From positions 64,972,001 to 65,036,000 of the forward strand of contig OY856411.1 in assembly GCA_963693085.1 (NCBI GenBank): 64,000 nucleotides of DNA, given 5' to 3'. The first letter of the stretch is position 1; every line of letters begins with the position of its first letter. The position numbers and the translations under genes are program-made. Below are positions 46,411 to 60,761 of this stretch, in pieces. The notes under the pieces were generated by a model. It did no database searches. It saw only the letters and a list, made by a program, of their open reading frames with translations, and was not told where the DNA came from. The DNA comes from Alisma plantago-aquatica (Eukaryota; Streptophyta; Magnoliopsida; Alismatales; Alismataceae).

Positions 46411-49400
46411 ACTACACATGTGACTCAGGCCATTTCAGCCTCCCTTGGGGCTCACTAGGTTCATTGCTCAGTACATGGTCGGGGTACCTCACATAGTGCT
46501 CTAAATCAGACACATGGAAAACATCTCCCATTACTTTATCCTGAGGGGTAGGGTCAAACCTAACCTTCTCCACCCATCCATCTCTAAAGGACCCATGTAT
46601 CGGGGACTCAGCTCTCTTAGTTATAACTTAGAGGGGTCAGATTTTCATGTCACATTTTCTCCCACAGTAACTTGTATGTCAGTCTACTTTGCATCTGCTC
46701 ATGACTCTCGTCGTCTCTAGGCTCCTTTCAACCCTTGCATGATCAAAGTGACTTCATCTACACACACTGGGGTCCCTTTTTCTAACCATCATGTGGTCCT
46801 TTTCACCAACATCATCTTACTGAAGTGGTGACCGACACAACCTCCCTTACAGAGCTTCATATAAAACTCGATACTGGCTATGGTGGTCAATGTCACATCT
46901 TTCATAGGACAAGAGCTGTCTCTAGATATCACCCTGAACGAGCACACTTGCCCTCATCAGACCCTTTAGTCTGGATAATACTAACCATAGTTAGGGGTGA
47001 CAACTATACTAACATTGAGTTCTTCATGTACCTACTCCCACTTTATGGAAGGGAACCTTTTGGTCAAACTCAAAAACCTTTGAACTCGTCTCATAATTGA
47101 ACCATCTTTCTCTCATGGGTAGTTCAACTAGATATGTCCCTTGACAGAACTTCTTCTTTCTCATGTCATCTAGGTAAGGCGGACTACCATAACCCACATT
47201 GCATCTTGACCTTCCTTGGTCCAGGGGAGACTTACAACATCCATAGTGATGAACTCCCTTTCTCTTTCTGGGACTTTTTATCCTTTATACCAATGCACTG
47301 GGTTACTGGTGTTCATCCTTTACCCTTGGCTTGCATGGCCATATACCACATGCAACTTTATCTTAGGTATTTAAAGTACCACTATCACTTATTATCTTGG
47401 TAGTACGGTGTATGGTGATCTTAAAATCACGATTTCCTGTATGTCCTTATTCCTCAAGATTGATTTCCTCAGAAACCCTAAACCACTCTAGTCGGGGTTT
47501 TGTCACCTTCTCTTCCAAAGAAGTGCATCTGAGGTTTTACCACCATCCTTTCATAGCATCCAGGACTAGACTGGATAACCAAACAACCATAACTTTTCAA
47601 CGCATCTTGTTACATCTGAGTGTTATCCGAACACCTCTCCTTTTCAAACTTAGGGTTAGCCAAACAACCTCTTCTAGCTTCTAGTCAAACAAGTCAGATG
47701 TATCTCAACCGGAGCATCCATTACCGCCTCACATCCTTAGGTATTGAATACATACACTTCCATGTATTTCACTTATCATATTACCTCAAACTCCATGTCT
47801 ATCTCCATTAAGAACACTCTCTGATTTCATCATCATGGTGACCAAACTCAACCTGGTATAACTTGTAAGCTCCACTTAGCTCATGCTAGAAACATTCTCA
47901 TAAGGTGACTACCTCATTCCTCTTAGGATTTACAAACCATCCATATATCATTCATGTTACCAGGGTAGGTTATCTTCTCTATCCCCATTTCTCGTGGCAA
48001 CGTTCTAACCCACATCGTCTCTTATCCTTGGTGTATGGCATGCGTAATGTCCTATCTCTCACCCCCATAACAAGAGGAAATAAGCATTTGGCTGCAGTCC
48101 AAATACAAAGTTTTTCCTATTCCAAGAGTAGAGATGGTACATCCCACCTTGCCAATACACCTTCACATCTAAGTTGCAACGTGCCACATATGTCTCTACA
48201 ACACAGACATCATGATATCAAACTAGTCTTGAACCTACTGAGGTTTATATCCTTGGTCATCTCCTCTATGTCTATAGGGTACCGACTCTTTTGGGGTCAT
48301 CCCTCTTCCCTCATGCATCAAGATAGTGCCCTACTCATCTACCCTTTGGGTCCCATGAGTTCATGAAGGTGATCAATCTCCTAACCCATGGCCCTCAGAC
48401 AACGATAGTTGTTACCTCCCGACCCTATGGTCATGTGCAACTTGGGGAATTAGGCAAATCCTACTTTCATCGGTCTTATCCCTACATGACCCTAGGATAG
48501 ACTTAGGATTCTCCATTACAGTACATGTTCACTTAGAACCTTACCCAACTCTTCATTATCTCTCTTTCTGCATTCATGGGCTGACTCTCATCCTTTCATA
48601 GGGATCATGGCAACCTGCCTACCTTGGTCAAGTCCCATACTGGTTACCTCCATGGTACCATATTCACATGCAATAGATATGGATATCTATGGGTCGGTAG
48701 ATTCAATCTCATACTATGTACCTTTTACTTAGCTTCTCAAGATCCTATGAGACCTCTTTAGGTTACCCTGAACCAACAAAACTTATACACACCCTTCCAA
48801 AGGGGTCCCTTTCCCAGGATGGGAGGAAAACTATCTCTAAGGTCACAAAAGCTCTTAGGTCTAGGGTTTTCATCCTCATGAGCCTACTTAACCCTAGCAA
48901 GCTATTAAGGCACAAACAGATCACCTACTGAACCATGCTATGTCATACTTGTCCTCTTTCCTCAATGCTGGATTAAGATCATACCTTCCTTTATCATCAA
49001 CCTAGCTATGAGGGGTTCATTACACATACCTTAAACTTAAGGGACTTCCCTTTTCCTTTATTCATGAGGCGTACCATGCTCGAAACTATAGAAACTTAAT
49101 TCTCATCATGAGCATTAGGTATACCATTTCCCCTCTTAGGCCTAGGAACCCTAGGTTCACTTGTAGGTGTCCAACTGCATGCTTTATCTCTTAGCTACGA
49201 ACCAAGCATGAGAAAGGCATTACATGCACTTCTTGTCATCCTTCAACTCGAGCAACACTTAGGGTTGGGTCCTCCTTAAGGACAACCATCAAGGTACAAG
49301 GCCTCATAACCTGTTACAAAACCTTTCTAAGTCTAAGGAACTCTTCTTCCTACCTCAGAAGGTAAACACCTATACCATAGGCATATAGGTACCAGATGCT

Positions 49401-50528
49401 TCATTCTCATTCTCTAGGGTTGGTCCCTCTTAAGGCAACCAAGATATTATCAACTTTCAGAGATCCATCATGAGGCAACCACTATCATCCATTGTTCAGG
49501 GTTTTAGGCTTCCAACCTTCTTGCTGGGTTTCCTCTCTTTCTAGGGCTAACCCTACATTCAACCTCACCATTATAGGTCCTCTCTTCATGAAGGATCAAC
49601 CTCAAAAGCATGCCCTACATGGGTGAAGCCTAGGTTTGAACTTATGTTTGCTCAAGATCATCCATAACCCTTTATGATCCATCATATTTCCTTATCTAGG
49701 GTTTCACCCTACAGTCAGCACTATGACGTGCCCTAGGTGCCAGCTATACCCTACTTGCACAAGCCCATAGGGTTTCTAAGGTCCTTCACTAACCTCATCA
49801 TCTAAGGAGCTATCCTTTACCCTAACATGCACGACCCTTCCCAGGGTTGGGTTGCCAAAGGTGTTAGGTCACCCATGGATCATATGACATCCCAAAGGCA
49901 TGTCCTTTCAAACACCTGGTCCAACTCATCTCTCTCTAGCCTTCACTTAGGGTTAGGGTTAGCATCATCCTCATAGGATGTGCCAGGTCTCTACTTGCAA
50001 TGGAGATCTCTATCTCCAAGACTAACTTATCCTCCTGACAAGAAGGTCTACTCTCAGGTCTATTCTGAGGACATGACAACTTATGTCATACAACCTAAGC
50101 ATGTATCTATTCTTTAATTTGCGTTTAATCTATTAAGCTTATGTCCATGACATCTTATTTACATGCTTTTCATTAATTTGATGGAGGATTCCTTAAACCT
50201 TATTAACCTTACCCATACCTCAAGAGGATGAGGAGGAGAGAGAAAACCCTAATCCTTTAGGTCCTTATCAGAATTTTTGTGATGAGAGGGGATGAATAAG
50301 ATGCGATGTCCTAAAGGTATCTTATTTCGATTCATACCCTAAGACTTTGGCCAGGCTGTCACATGGATCCGGGAGTCCTCGTATTCCGACTAGCATTGCG
50401 GAGGAAAATATTGCTAGCCCCCGGGTGTGATCCTTTTCTAGACACCTCTGTCTTTCGGATAATCCTCTAATAACTCCCTTGGGTTCTATGGAGTTTGTAA
50501 AATTTAATAATTATTAATGGTTAACTGA
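46411..50528 (-). mobile_element. Degraded internal region of the chromovirus-like element
   Basis: The minus strand, where gag-pol should lie, is densely stopped, and I could not recognise RT, protease or gag motifs in it. The plus strand has many small open frames (up to 153 codons at 47905-48366), which I take as composition effects. Confidence 0.5.
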
Positions 50529-50551
50529 GGAACCTAAGCTCTGATACCAAA
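50529..50551 (-). other. Primer-binding site of the chromovirus-like element
   Basis: The minus strand reads TTTGGTATCAGAGCTTAGG directly after the 5' LTR; TGGTATCAGAGC is the perfect tRNA-Met complement. Confidence 0.9.
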
Positions 50552-53500
50552 TGTTACGACCCCACCTCCCGATAGCCTCCAATTAAGGGAGACCGAGAGG
50601 TCGAAGCTGCACCCATGACTTCCGGATCAAAGGTTTGGCAATTAACCAAGAATAATTATCAAATTTTAACATACTATACTGAAAGCTGTAAGAAAATAAA
50701 TTTTTGCATACCTTTTGAAAACTTGGATCTCTAAACTTCTAACCACACCGATACTAATCTATCTAATCCTCCTTTGCACTTTAATTCTCATTTAGTATCA
50801 CATGTGCCACTTTATTGTTTGTTCTTTTCATTGTACCTAAAACGCTGACAAACAAAACGTCGGTCAGCCGTAGCTGGTATGTGGGGGAAACAAATAATGT
50901 TCAACTAGGTTAACAATATAATCACTCAATTAATCGTTTACCAATCAAGATTACGTTTTAAGTATAACTACGCGATCCATGTGTACCCTATCCCATGCGC
51001 TGTCCCTGCAGTGGACCTGGATACTACCTCCCTTATGGTAGATTCCCATTTTACCCCTCATGACTTCACCTAATAGGTGAATCAATTTCTAGGGCTGAGT
51101 CACATGGCACTACCCGTGGGTAGCCCACTCCTTAACTCATGGTATGCTAAGAGTCTCATGGCACTACACATGTGTAGCGCAGTTTCTGACTCATGATACC
51201 CTAGACCTTGCTCTAGGTTATCCTTATCCTTGACATAGCCATAGGGGTGGACTCGGATCTAGCTAGTCATACAAGTATACTCATAGTGATAGCCATAGTC
51301 ACTTTATATTTGCAATATGAACATCCAAACAGTTTAGTTGAGTTCAATGTGATTAAACATCCGAGAATCTATCGGAAAACCTAAAGCGGTTATTCATAAT
51401 CGTAACCACATACCTGTCTTGGAGATCTCAAGCAACAATTTATCCAAATCCAACTAGATGTCCAATCAAGCAAGCCAATCAATCAATCAAGCAAACATTG
51501 ATCCTAAAAACATGTATAATGTCTAATTCTCACAAGCATATCCCAAACAACTCCTTATTGACTTGGGACACCTTTCTAAAGTTTCTAAGTCTCATTAGGA
51601 TGCATTAGGGTTTCTTAGATCAATTTCTCAAACTTAACCCTTTTTAGGTCAACAAACCCTAAAACAACTTTTCCACTCATAAAAACCCTAATTACTCAAA
51701 TTATCCACATTAAGGATCTTTTATGCTCAAATTGGCTTAGGATCATCACTTCTCTATTTTATTCTTGGATTTACACAATTAAACCAATTAAAAGACACAT
51801 TCATCTAAATTAGGGTTTTCAAGCTCATTAGTGCATAATCATGCACGAAACCCTAAATTAAACCAAATATATAAAAAGATCATATTTTTAAATCCTATTT
51901 TCTCTTTCATTAACAACAGGTTAATATCAGCTTGAACTATCCATCAAATCTAGGGTTTTTCCTTAATTGAATCATTAAAGATGATATTATGCCCTTTTCA
52001 AATTTCATGCATATTTAAACACATAAACCCTAAATTAGACTAATCACGTGCAAAGTTCTTCCTTTTTGAACTCAATGTACGTTTTGACATTTAACAGGTT
52101 AACATCAACCCTAAAGGTCCATTAAACCCTATTAAACACATTAATCATATCAGATTAGGGTTCCTTAATCTTTAAAGTATTAAAGATGATTACTTCCATT
52201 AATTTTCGGATTGCGAATAGAATCAAGCTTCAAACATAATTTATTTGGATTCCTCTCGTTCTGAGGATCAACTTTCATATATAACTTTTTGTCATCCGAG
52301 CTACGAATCTTATGTTACGAATTTTGCAAGAAAAACACTTACTTGGCCAATAGCACGCTGACACGTCAGCATAGCCATGCAACGCGCCCCTTTGGGAAAT
52401 ATAACACAATTACTAATATGCCCTCCACTTAAGTTCCTTTTTGCATAACCCACAGAGGGGCATTTTAGTCCAATCTTTATTTGATCTTCTTCTTCGTCCA
52501 GCATGCGACGCAGACGCCCTAGAGGCCACGTTTTGCAGCCATCTCGTGCTTGCTTCTCCCTCTCCAACGTCTGACGACCCTCGAGGATGTTCCCCCTATC
52601 TCCGCCTACCCTCCGCGCTCAGCTGGGTGCCCTTGCAGCCATGGAGGCCAGCTTAGCCTGAACACGCCTGCTGTGCGCGGCTTCCGTAGCAGTAGAGATT
52701 CGGCTACCACGATCAGCCTAGGGCAGGGCCACGATGGAAAAGCCCCTCCCCAAACTCGAGGGCACCCATACTCCATCCCGACAAGACCCGATCATTCGAT
52801 GTGCATGAGGTAGAGCCGTCCTCCTGGGTTAGGGTTTGAACGTGGGAGAATAAGAAGAAGGTGAGGAAGAGAGAGATACGTAGAAGTTCCCTTTAATTCG
52901 AGCCATAGGCTCTTCCCTTTATATAGGGGTGAGCATTCACACCCCAAGAAGAGCATCCACGAGGACTTAGTCCTTTTTGCCCAAAAGGAAACATGTTTTC
53001 CTTAAACAACAAGCCACCTCCTCTCTCATCATTATCTCCTAAGATAAATATATTCTTTGGATAATTAGGGACTCAAAAACTCTTTCCCCTTTTTCTCTTT
53101 ATACTTGGATTTTAATCCATTAGCCACAAAATCCTATTTTCTTTTATTAGAAAATACTTACCTTTAAATAACACCACATAATATATTAATAAAACAACAC
53201 ATTATCCTCTTATTTTGCCTTTTTAGTATTTTCTCTTTCTTTCCTCTTCATTGGGACTCCTTGGATCCCAAGATATTCCATTATTTCGAAATTCTCTTCA
53301 TTGGATACTTATTATCGTTCTAGATGCATCATTATGCATTATTTTACCTTTTCTTGTTTATTTCTCATTAATATAGTTCTTTTTGAGGATTTCTAATTAT
53401 TTCTCTTTTATTTTCTTCATTGGCATCCCTTTTATCATAAGGAATCCTTGGGATACGAAATTCCATAAAGGGTAACTCAATTATTCACCTTTTCACTTAA

Positions 53501-53879
53501 TTTCCACATTTCATCAATGTTTTCAATTTCTTTCTTCATAAGGAAAAACTTGTTTAATCTTTTCTTTTCTTATTATTTTCTTTTTTCAACCTTGGACTCC
53601 TAGGTACCGAAGGAACCCAAGAGGCACGAAATCCTCTTTGAATTTGCCTTCTAGAGGTTTCTGCATATTTCTTTTCTTAAAAATTCAATTATGCTTTTAC
53701 TAATTGAATTTCATTGTTATTGGGCCCAATAGCCAATAAAGCCCACAAAGCAACCAATCAAGTCTATTGTGAACGAAATCTTTTTATTTGAAACACATTA
53801 TTTAATTATTTGTTCAAATATCTTTAGCATGAGAAATTACATTTCTCATCAAATGAACCCAAAAATTGGGGTTATAACA
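50552..53879 (-). repeat. 5' LTR of the chromovirus-like element
   Basis: Copy of 42900-46231. The minus-strand TATA box CTATATAAAG at 52917-52926 would drive transcription leftward through the GC-rich block (52440-52830) into the interior. A minus-strand open frame at 52310-52567 lies in this leader and is not recognised. Confidence 0.93.
52917..52926 (-). promoter_or_regulatory. TATA box in the 5' LTR
   Basis: CTATATAAAG on the minus strand, conserved in the other LTR at 45269-45278, with the GC-rich leader beginning about 100 bp downstream. Confidence 0.55.
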
Positions 53880-55215
53880 GTACATGTATGTCAACAAATA
53901 TTAAGTACCATACTTGAATGTAACTGTTGGACCAGGAATGCCATTTACTTGAAGTTGTTCTAAAAAAAAATTATATTGCATTCTTCGATTTCTCATTCTC
54001 TAACTTCAGAACATCAACTTCTTTCTTCAACTCCTCCATTTCCCATCACCAACACTTCTTTCATTTTTTTGGGATCCTTCTTCAATCCTTTCTTATCAAC
54101 CCTTAATGTTTCAATCTTTATCTTCATGGCATCTATTTCACTCTCATTAGATTCTTCCCTAGCTTTCCTTTTGCCTTTATGAATCTTCTTTTCAATCCAC
54201 TCAGTCCTGATGTAGTCTACGTTGAATTCTCACACAATAATATCCTTTTTTTTTGCAAGAAGATTCTCATCTTTGTTTCAATATTCAATTTAGTAATAAA
54301 TGGATATGCCTCACTTTCATCAGTAGGGAGTAGAGTCTGGCACTCCCTCAACCAAACCTAAAAAAATATTTTTATAAAACATAAAACACATAAACGTATA
54401 GTACTACAAATTTAATTGTCATGTACTGTACTTCAGGCTTAAATGTATTGTACTAAGTGAATTACATATCTACTATTCTAGATTAACATCATTACTATTA
54501 ACACAGCATTGCACCCTTTCAGGTATCCTTCATTGTTGGGTTTAACAACAATAATTCCATTATACAAGTAGTTTGTGATAGGTTTTAGCCAGTTATAGTT
54601 ACTCAAAGAATCCAAACCATCAACTAAATCAAAGAAAGTTTTGCAAATTGCAAAACTACCATAAGGGGACAAAAAATCCACCAACAAGATAATTATTAAT
54701 ATCTTGACAAAATCCTCAATGCTTTTTACATCCTTTTTTCCTTAAAATTTGTAATTTTTCCATTGTGTCCTTAACTTTGGGGTCCACATAAATGTATTCC
54801 CTCCATATAGTAGAGTTCTTCCCCGCACCTCTATCATAGTCCAATAATAATTCCTCCCTTGCCCAGTGAATGATGTAATATTTTAATAATTCCACTATTA
54901 AATAATTATTTGTCTAGTATAGTACAATTTCAAAACATACTTCAGAAAATAATCCAAATATATCAGACACATGCTCAGACTTTAACTTGACCACCACATT
55001 CTTAAGAACAAATCCTCTCTCATTTTCATCATAGCACTGAACAATTTCTTCTAACAAAGCAAGGTCTAAAGTTGTTGAACACTTCATTTTCAAAAATCTA
55101 CCAAAAATAGTTCATGTGAATTTCTTTTTTGTTCACTCCCGACCATTTCTATTACCTTCTTGAACTTTCTAAAGTTACACCTAGACTGAAATCCACATTC
55201 ACTCTCCATCCTACA
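53880..55215 (-). pseudogene. Plant-mobile-domain/DUF1985-like gene fragment of the Ulp1-linked kind
   Basis: The minus strand reads ESECGFQSRCNFRKFKK (55211-55154), MKCSTTLDLALLEEIVQCYD, FVLKNVVVKLKSEHVSDIFG (to about 54941), WREYIYVDPKVKDTMEKL, FFDLVDGLDSLSNYNWLKPI, YLKGCNAVLIV (54478), and after an apparent intron VWLRECQTLLPTDESEAYPF (about 54300-54365). The order small-residue core, L..IV..YD....F.L....V....V..IFGL, later DLVDDL..L..Y.W and Y.KGC...L is that of plant transposon genes that usually end in a Ulp1 protease. A frameshift near 55110 and a stop near 54715 break it. The 3' part is cut off at the chromovirus LTR (53879). Lineage (MULE-like or other) is not decided. Confidence 0.55.
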
Positions 55216-55289
55216 AAGAAATATATAAATTATATTAATAATCAATATTTACAAGTACAGTACTATCATCGAGGTCACTAATGTATGCT

Positions 55290-56720
55290 CTTAATATAAA
55301 TCCATGCATGACCAATAAGTAACTACATTAATGAAATCATGTATAGTACACACTCGTATTGTACATATGCATATAACCGCATACATCACGACATAAATTT
55401 GTTTAGATATGTCTGCATAGAGAATCAAGTCTATCAAAAACATATACATTATACCCTCCACATTCGCAATAACTAATAAGTTATTTTACAAATATAAACA
55501 TGTACAATACGTATGACCAATAAAATGTTTTATTCACAACACATCACTACAAAACATGACGTATTGTACATATACACACAATATGTAAGTCGATAAAAAG
55601 AAATGTTATTTGTACTACACGCATGACCAATAAGTAAATATGTCAATGAAATTATATACAATACATACACGTGCAAGTACAATATATGCACATACAGTAT
55701 GCGATAATTCATCAGAAATGACATTTTGTGCCACACACATGACCAATAAGTATCTATATTAATGAAATCACATAAAGTAAAATCACGTACATTACATATG
55801 TACAAAAATTTTATCGTTCCACATTATAATGTATATACGCACAGTATGTAAGTTTATAAAAAGAAATAATATTTGTGCAACACGCATGACCAATAAGTAC
55901 AGTACAATCACGTACATTACATACACACAAAATTTTTATTCACAACACATTACTACAAAAGAGAATGTACATTACATATACGCACAATATGTAAGTCTAT
56001 AAAAAGAAATGAGATTTGTACAACACACATGACCAATAATTAACTATATTAATGAAATCATGCACAATATATACACATACAGTATATTTGCACGATTTTT
56101 TTATTCACATCACATCACTACAAAAGATGTCGTACATTACAAATGCACACATTACATTTTTAATCATCAATATGATACTTTACAATTACTCAAATATTCT
56201 TCTTTTATAAATATAGGTAAAATACTTGCATGTACATTACACGATATTTCATCAGAAATGATATTTTGTACCACACACGTGACCAATAAGTTACTATATT
56301 AATGAAATCACATATAGTACAATCACGTACAGTACATATGTACAAAAAAATTATTCACATTACTACAAAAGTGGACGTACAATGTATATACGCACAGTAT
56401 GTAAGTTTACAAAAAGAAATGAGATTTGTGCAACACACGTGACCAATAAGTAACTATATTAATGAAATCGCACACAGTTATACACGTACGGTGCATATGC
56501 ATAATCTTTTCATTCACATCACATCACTACAAAAACGTACAGTGCAGATACACACAGTATGTATGTCTATACAAAGAAATGGCATTCGTGCCACACGCAT
56601 GATCAATATGTAACTATATTAACAAACGTACAGTACATATCCACAAATTTTTAATTCACATCACATTACAACAAAAGAGGGTGTAGTGTACATATACACA
56701 CATAATGTAAGAAACTGAAA
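55290..56720. repeat. Degenerate tandem repeat with CATGACCAATAAGT and CACGTACAGTACAT motifs
   Basis: About nine copies of (C)(A/G)TGACCAATAAGTAACTATATTAATGAAATCA (positions near 55309, 55513, 55623, 55740, 55888, 56030, 56281, 56442, 56602) alternate with ACGTACA(G/T)TACATAT, CACATCACTACAAAA and GTAAGT(C/T)TATAAAAAGAAATG. Unit spacing varies from about 110 to 250 bp because parts are missing in some copies. It lies between the broken gene (to 55215) and a GC-rich segment (56880-57210). Confidence 0.85.
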
Positions 56721-56879
56721 ATGAGGTGAAATCGAAAATGAGGGAAAATCAAAGTTGGGGGAGCTAATCAAAAGTACACCTGAGATCATCTTCTAGTGGC
56801 TATGACCAGTTTCCACCGCTATATGCACCAAAAAAACCCAATTCGATGTATGCGATCAGCTTCGAGTGGATACAACCAA

Positions 56880-57210
56880 CAGGTTCTTCCACGACCTGAT
56901 CGTCGGCGCGCGGATGGTTAGGGCACACATGATCGTTCTGGTCGGGGATGATTAGGTGGAGAAGCCGCGGTGATGCACGTTAGGGAGAGAAGCCGTGGCG
57001 GAACGTGGTGACAGGTCGTGACGGAGCGTGCAAGGTGGCAGGACGCGGCCGAGCGGTAGTATGGGAAGCAGTAGTTGGGGGAGAGAGCGAGGGCTGTGAG
57101 CCGTCGTTCGAGCGAGAGAATGGGGTGTGCAGAGAGAGAAGAGAGCCGGTCCTTTTTGGAGAAGAGCCGAACGACTCTTCGACTTTGGCGCACTGCGGAT
57201 TCGTATCTAC
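56880..57210 (-). promoter_or_regulatory. GC-rich segment upstream of the broken gene
   Basis: It is G+C-rich, with TCGTTCGAGCGAGAG, GAGAGAGAAGAGAG and CGTGACGGAGCGTG-like stretches. Minus-strand and plus-strand open frames cross it without known motifs. By position it could be the promoter/5' leader of the minus-strand gene at 53880-55215. Confidence 0.35.
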
Positions 57211-58435
<1,225 letters not shown>

Positions 58436-58437
58436 CT

Positions 58438-58579
<142 letters not shown>

Positions 58580-59900
58580 GGATAAAGGGACTGAATAGAA
58601 AAACAAATTCGGAAGGCACTTATATAGAAAGTCAGCCCCATTTGTTGTGATAGTCACAGCTTCCCATCACGTTTGTGTGGTACAATACCAGTCGATTCCC
58701 AATTCTCATCTCTTTTGTGCGGCATCAATAAAGGTGTAAATTTTGGAATCATGTTTTCTTTTCGGTACGCAAATAGTAATCACCCTACTATCTGGATAAA
58801 TTCTTGATGAGTTTTCAACGAAATGTACGATGAATGAGCATTAAAGATTGTGACGAGTTTTGAACGAGCGAATAAGAGCATGACGAGTCTGAGAAAGTGA
58901 CCGTCCAATAATTTTGCATTTGTAAAAACATTGAAATAAAGATTGGACATCTTGTTCGTTGACTGAGTACCGGTAAATACAAACACAAATGTTGTATTTT
59001 TTGTCAAAACTCAAAGGCTTTCTTCACTGATCGACTAACAACTAGTCAAAGATCTCGTGACCACTAGCCAAAAGTAAATATGGAAGGTCATAGCTAGCAT
59101 GTCTGTCGTGACAATTGACAAAGCACAATAGACTTCATTGTTTGTGGATTATTGTGACGATCCGTATCAATACCAAACATCACGCTCAGTTCTCAGTAAA
59201 TTTAGATTCAATTGGGAGTAATTTGAGGTCATTTCGTATTTTTGATAGCTAGCTTTAACAAATTTACAGATTTTTGTCAAACTCTCTATTCATATTCAAA
59301 CAAGTTGACATATCTCTCCATCTCAAATTAGCCACATTTTTTATTCTTTATTGGAGAGTGGATTGTGTAACAAGTAACATTATTTCATTGGATGTCTCCG
59401 AAGAGACGTAACAAGTAACATTATTGACAATGCCACATATCAATCTTTTTTATTTTATATCTCTTATACCGTCATTAGTCGACCAGATTTATTTTTCTTC
59501 TTTTTACAAAGAAGTCGTTTGTTTTTGGCATGGTATTTTGTCCGGTGTAGGATTACAATTGTCATGTTCCTAAACGATGTCTAACTTAGCCCCCATCATC
59601 ATGGTTTTCTGGATCTGCACTGGAGTCATGTATATAGCATGGGTTAAGTCCAATGTAGTGTAGCGAGTACATGGAGGGAGTGTAGTTTTGTGTCCAGTAC
59701 AAATGAGGAAAAGTTTTATCACACATTTCTCACTTTTAGAACCATTGTGGTCCTTATATGTAGGATTACATGTGACACTAGTATCCAAAGGTCCTACGAG
59801 TTAGTATGCTCACCTCCTTGGTGGTTATGGTGATCACAACACACACACACACACGTACGTCACGCCACGCCTAGTCGGTCACCGGCTCGGGCTTATGGAT
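58580..59900. other. Non-coding, unassigned
   Basis: No recognisable frame, LTR or inverted repeat. ACATTATT and AACAAGTAACATTATT(T/G) occur twice near 59370 and 59410. A short (AC)n run is at about 59838-59853. Confidence 0.4.
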
Positions 59901-59950
59901 TGTGGAGAATGTCTTCTATATTCTTTTTGTACTAGGATACAACTACGTAA

Positions 59951-60056
59951 TTATTTAATTATTAATTTAATTAATTATTAATTTAATTAATTATTAATTT
60001 AATTAATTATTAATTTAATTAATTATTAATTTAATTAATTATTAATTTAATTAATT
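59951..60056. repeat. 16-bp tandem repeat AATTATTAATTTAATT
   Basis: More than six near-perfect copies of a 16-bp, internally palindromic AT-only unit, within the presumed U3 of the Copia LTR. Confidence 0.93.
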
Positions 60057-60185
60057 GTTTATTTTATAAATAGGTTTATCATTCCCAATTGGAAAGTGTT
60101 TTCCTTGCGGATTTTTTCGGCAATGTGTACAAGAGAATTGGAGTGATTGCGTCTTGATGGGATTAGGATTTCGATGTGTATAAGG

Positions 60186-60196
60186 TTATAAATAAG
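60186..60196 (+). promoter_or_regulatory. TATA box of the Copia LTR
   Basis: TTATAAATAAG, about 570 bp upstream of the gag start, followed by AAACCCTAATTAG-type leader sequence. Confidence 0.5.
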
Positions 60197-60761
60197 CCTC
60201 TGATTATTATAGTTAAATACATCTCAAACAAACATAACCCCAGTCGTTTTGTTTGTGCTTTGCAAACCCTAATTAGAGTTTTCAATCTTCACTTCTGAGT
60301 TGTTGCTTGGAGTCATTCTTCTCCTACAAGATACAAGTTCCTCCTTCTCCTTAGAGACGTGATATGTCAGACGGTGGTTCCTGTAATTACTAGGCTACAC
60401 TGGTAATACATCATCAAGCGTGAGCAAGGTGACAACCTTCTTCGTGTTCATGACCAGGTCAACTAGAAGAACGACACTTATTCTTCTGAATTGTGGCCTA
60501 CTAATTTTTTTAAGTAACACGTTCATTTTTCAAGAAACACTCTGGTCTGTATTCGTAACTTCATTTTCATTTTCTCTTACATTGTTTATTCTTCTGCTTC
60601 CTATTTGGATCTGGCATAAATCTGTTAACTTACTACACCTGTTGGTGTTGCATGTAACGACATAAACCTAAAATTAACAATAATCTTAAATAAAACATTA
60701 TCTGTTGTTAATTATCAATGGTTGGTCATGTTGGTTTTGGAAATAAAATTGATATAGCAGT

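Larger units (their letters stand above)
42900..53879 (-). mobile_element. Chromovirus-like Ty3/Gypsy element with near-identical LTRs
   Basis: Direct repeats of 3.33 kb (42900-46231 and 50552-53879), both TGTTACGACC...GGGTTATAACA, enclose 4.3 kb. The primer-binding site (50529-50551) and polypurine tract (46232-46245) set the minus orientation. A chromodomain-type integrase tail lies next to the polypurine tract. Flanks are CAAAC and GTACA, so no target duplication is visible. The interior has no minus-strand frame over 60 codons. Confidence 0.9.
59901..60399 (+). repeat. Probable 5' LTR of the Copia element
   Basis: The start TGTGGAGAATGTC and an end near CTACA (60399) are the best candidates; about 500 bp would be normal for Copia. 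It contains a TATA box (60186) and lies upstream of gag. The following TGGTAATACATC would be a weak primer-binding site. The second LTR is outside the window, so the edges are unproven. Confidence 0.45.

Noticed and set aside
46121..48931. Run of plus-strand open frames up to 153 codons
   Set aside because: Antisense to the element's gag-pol direction, no motifs; explained by base composition.
42895..53884. A target duplication around the chromovirus-like element
   Set aside because: CAAAC on the left and GTACA on the right do not match.
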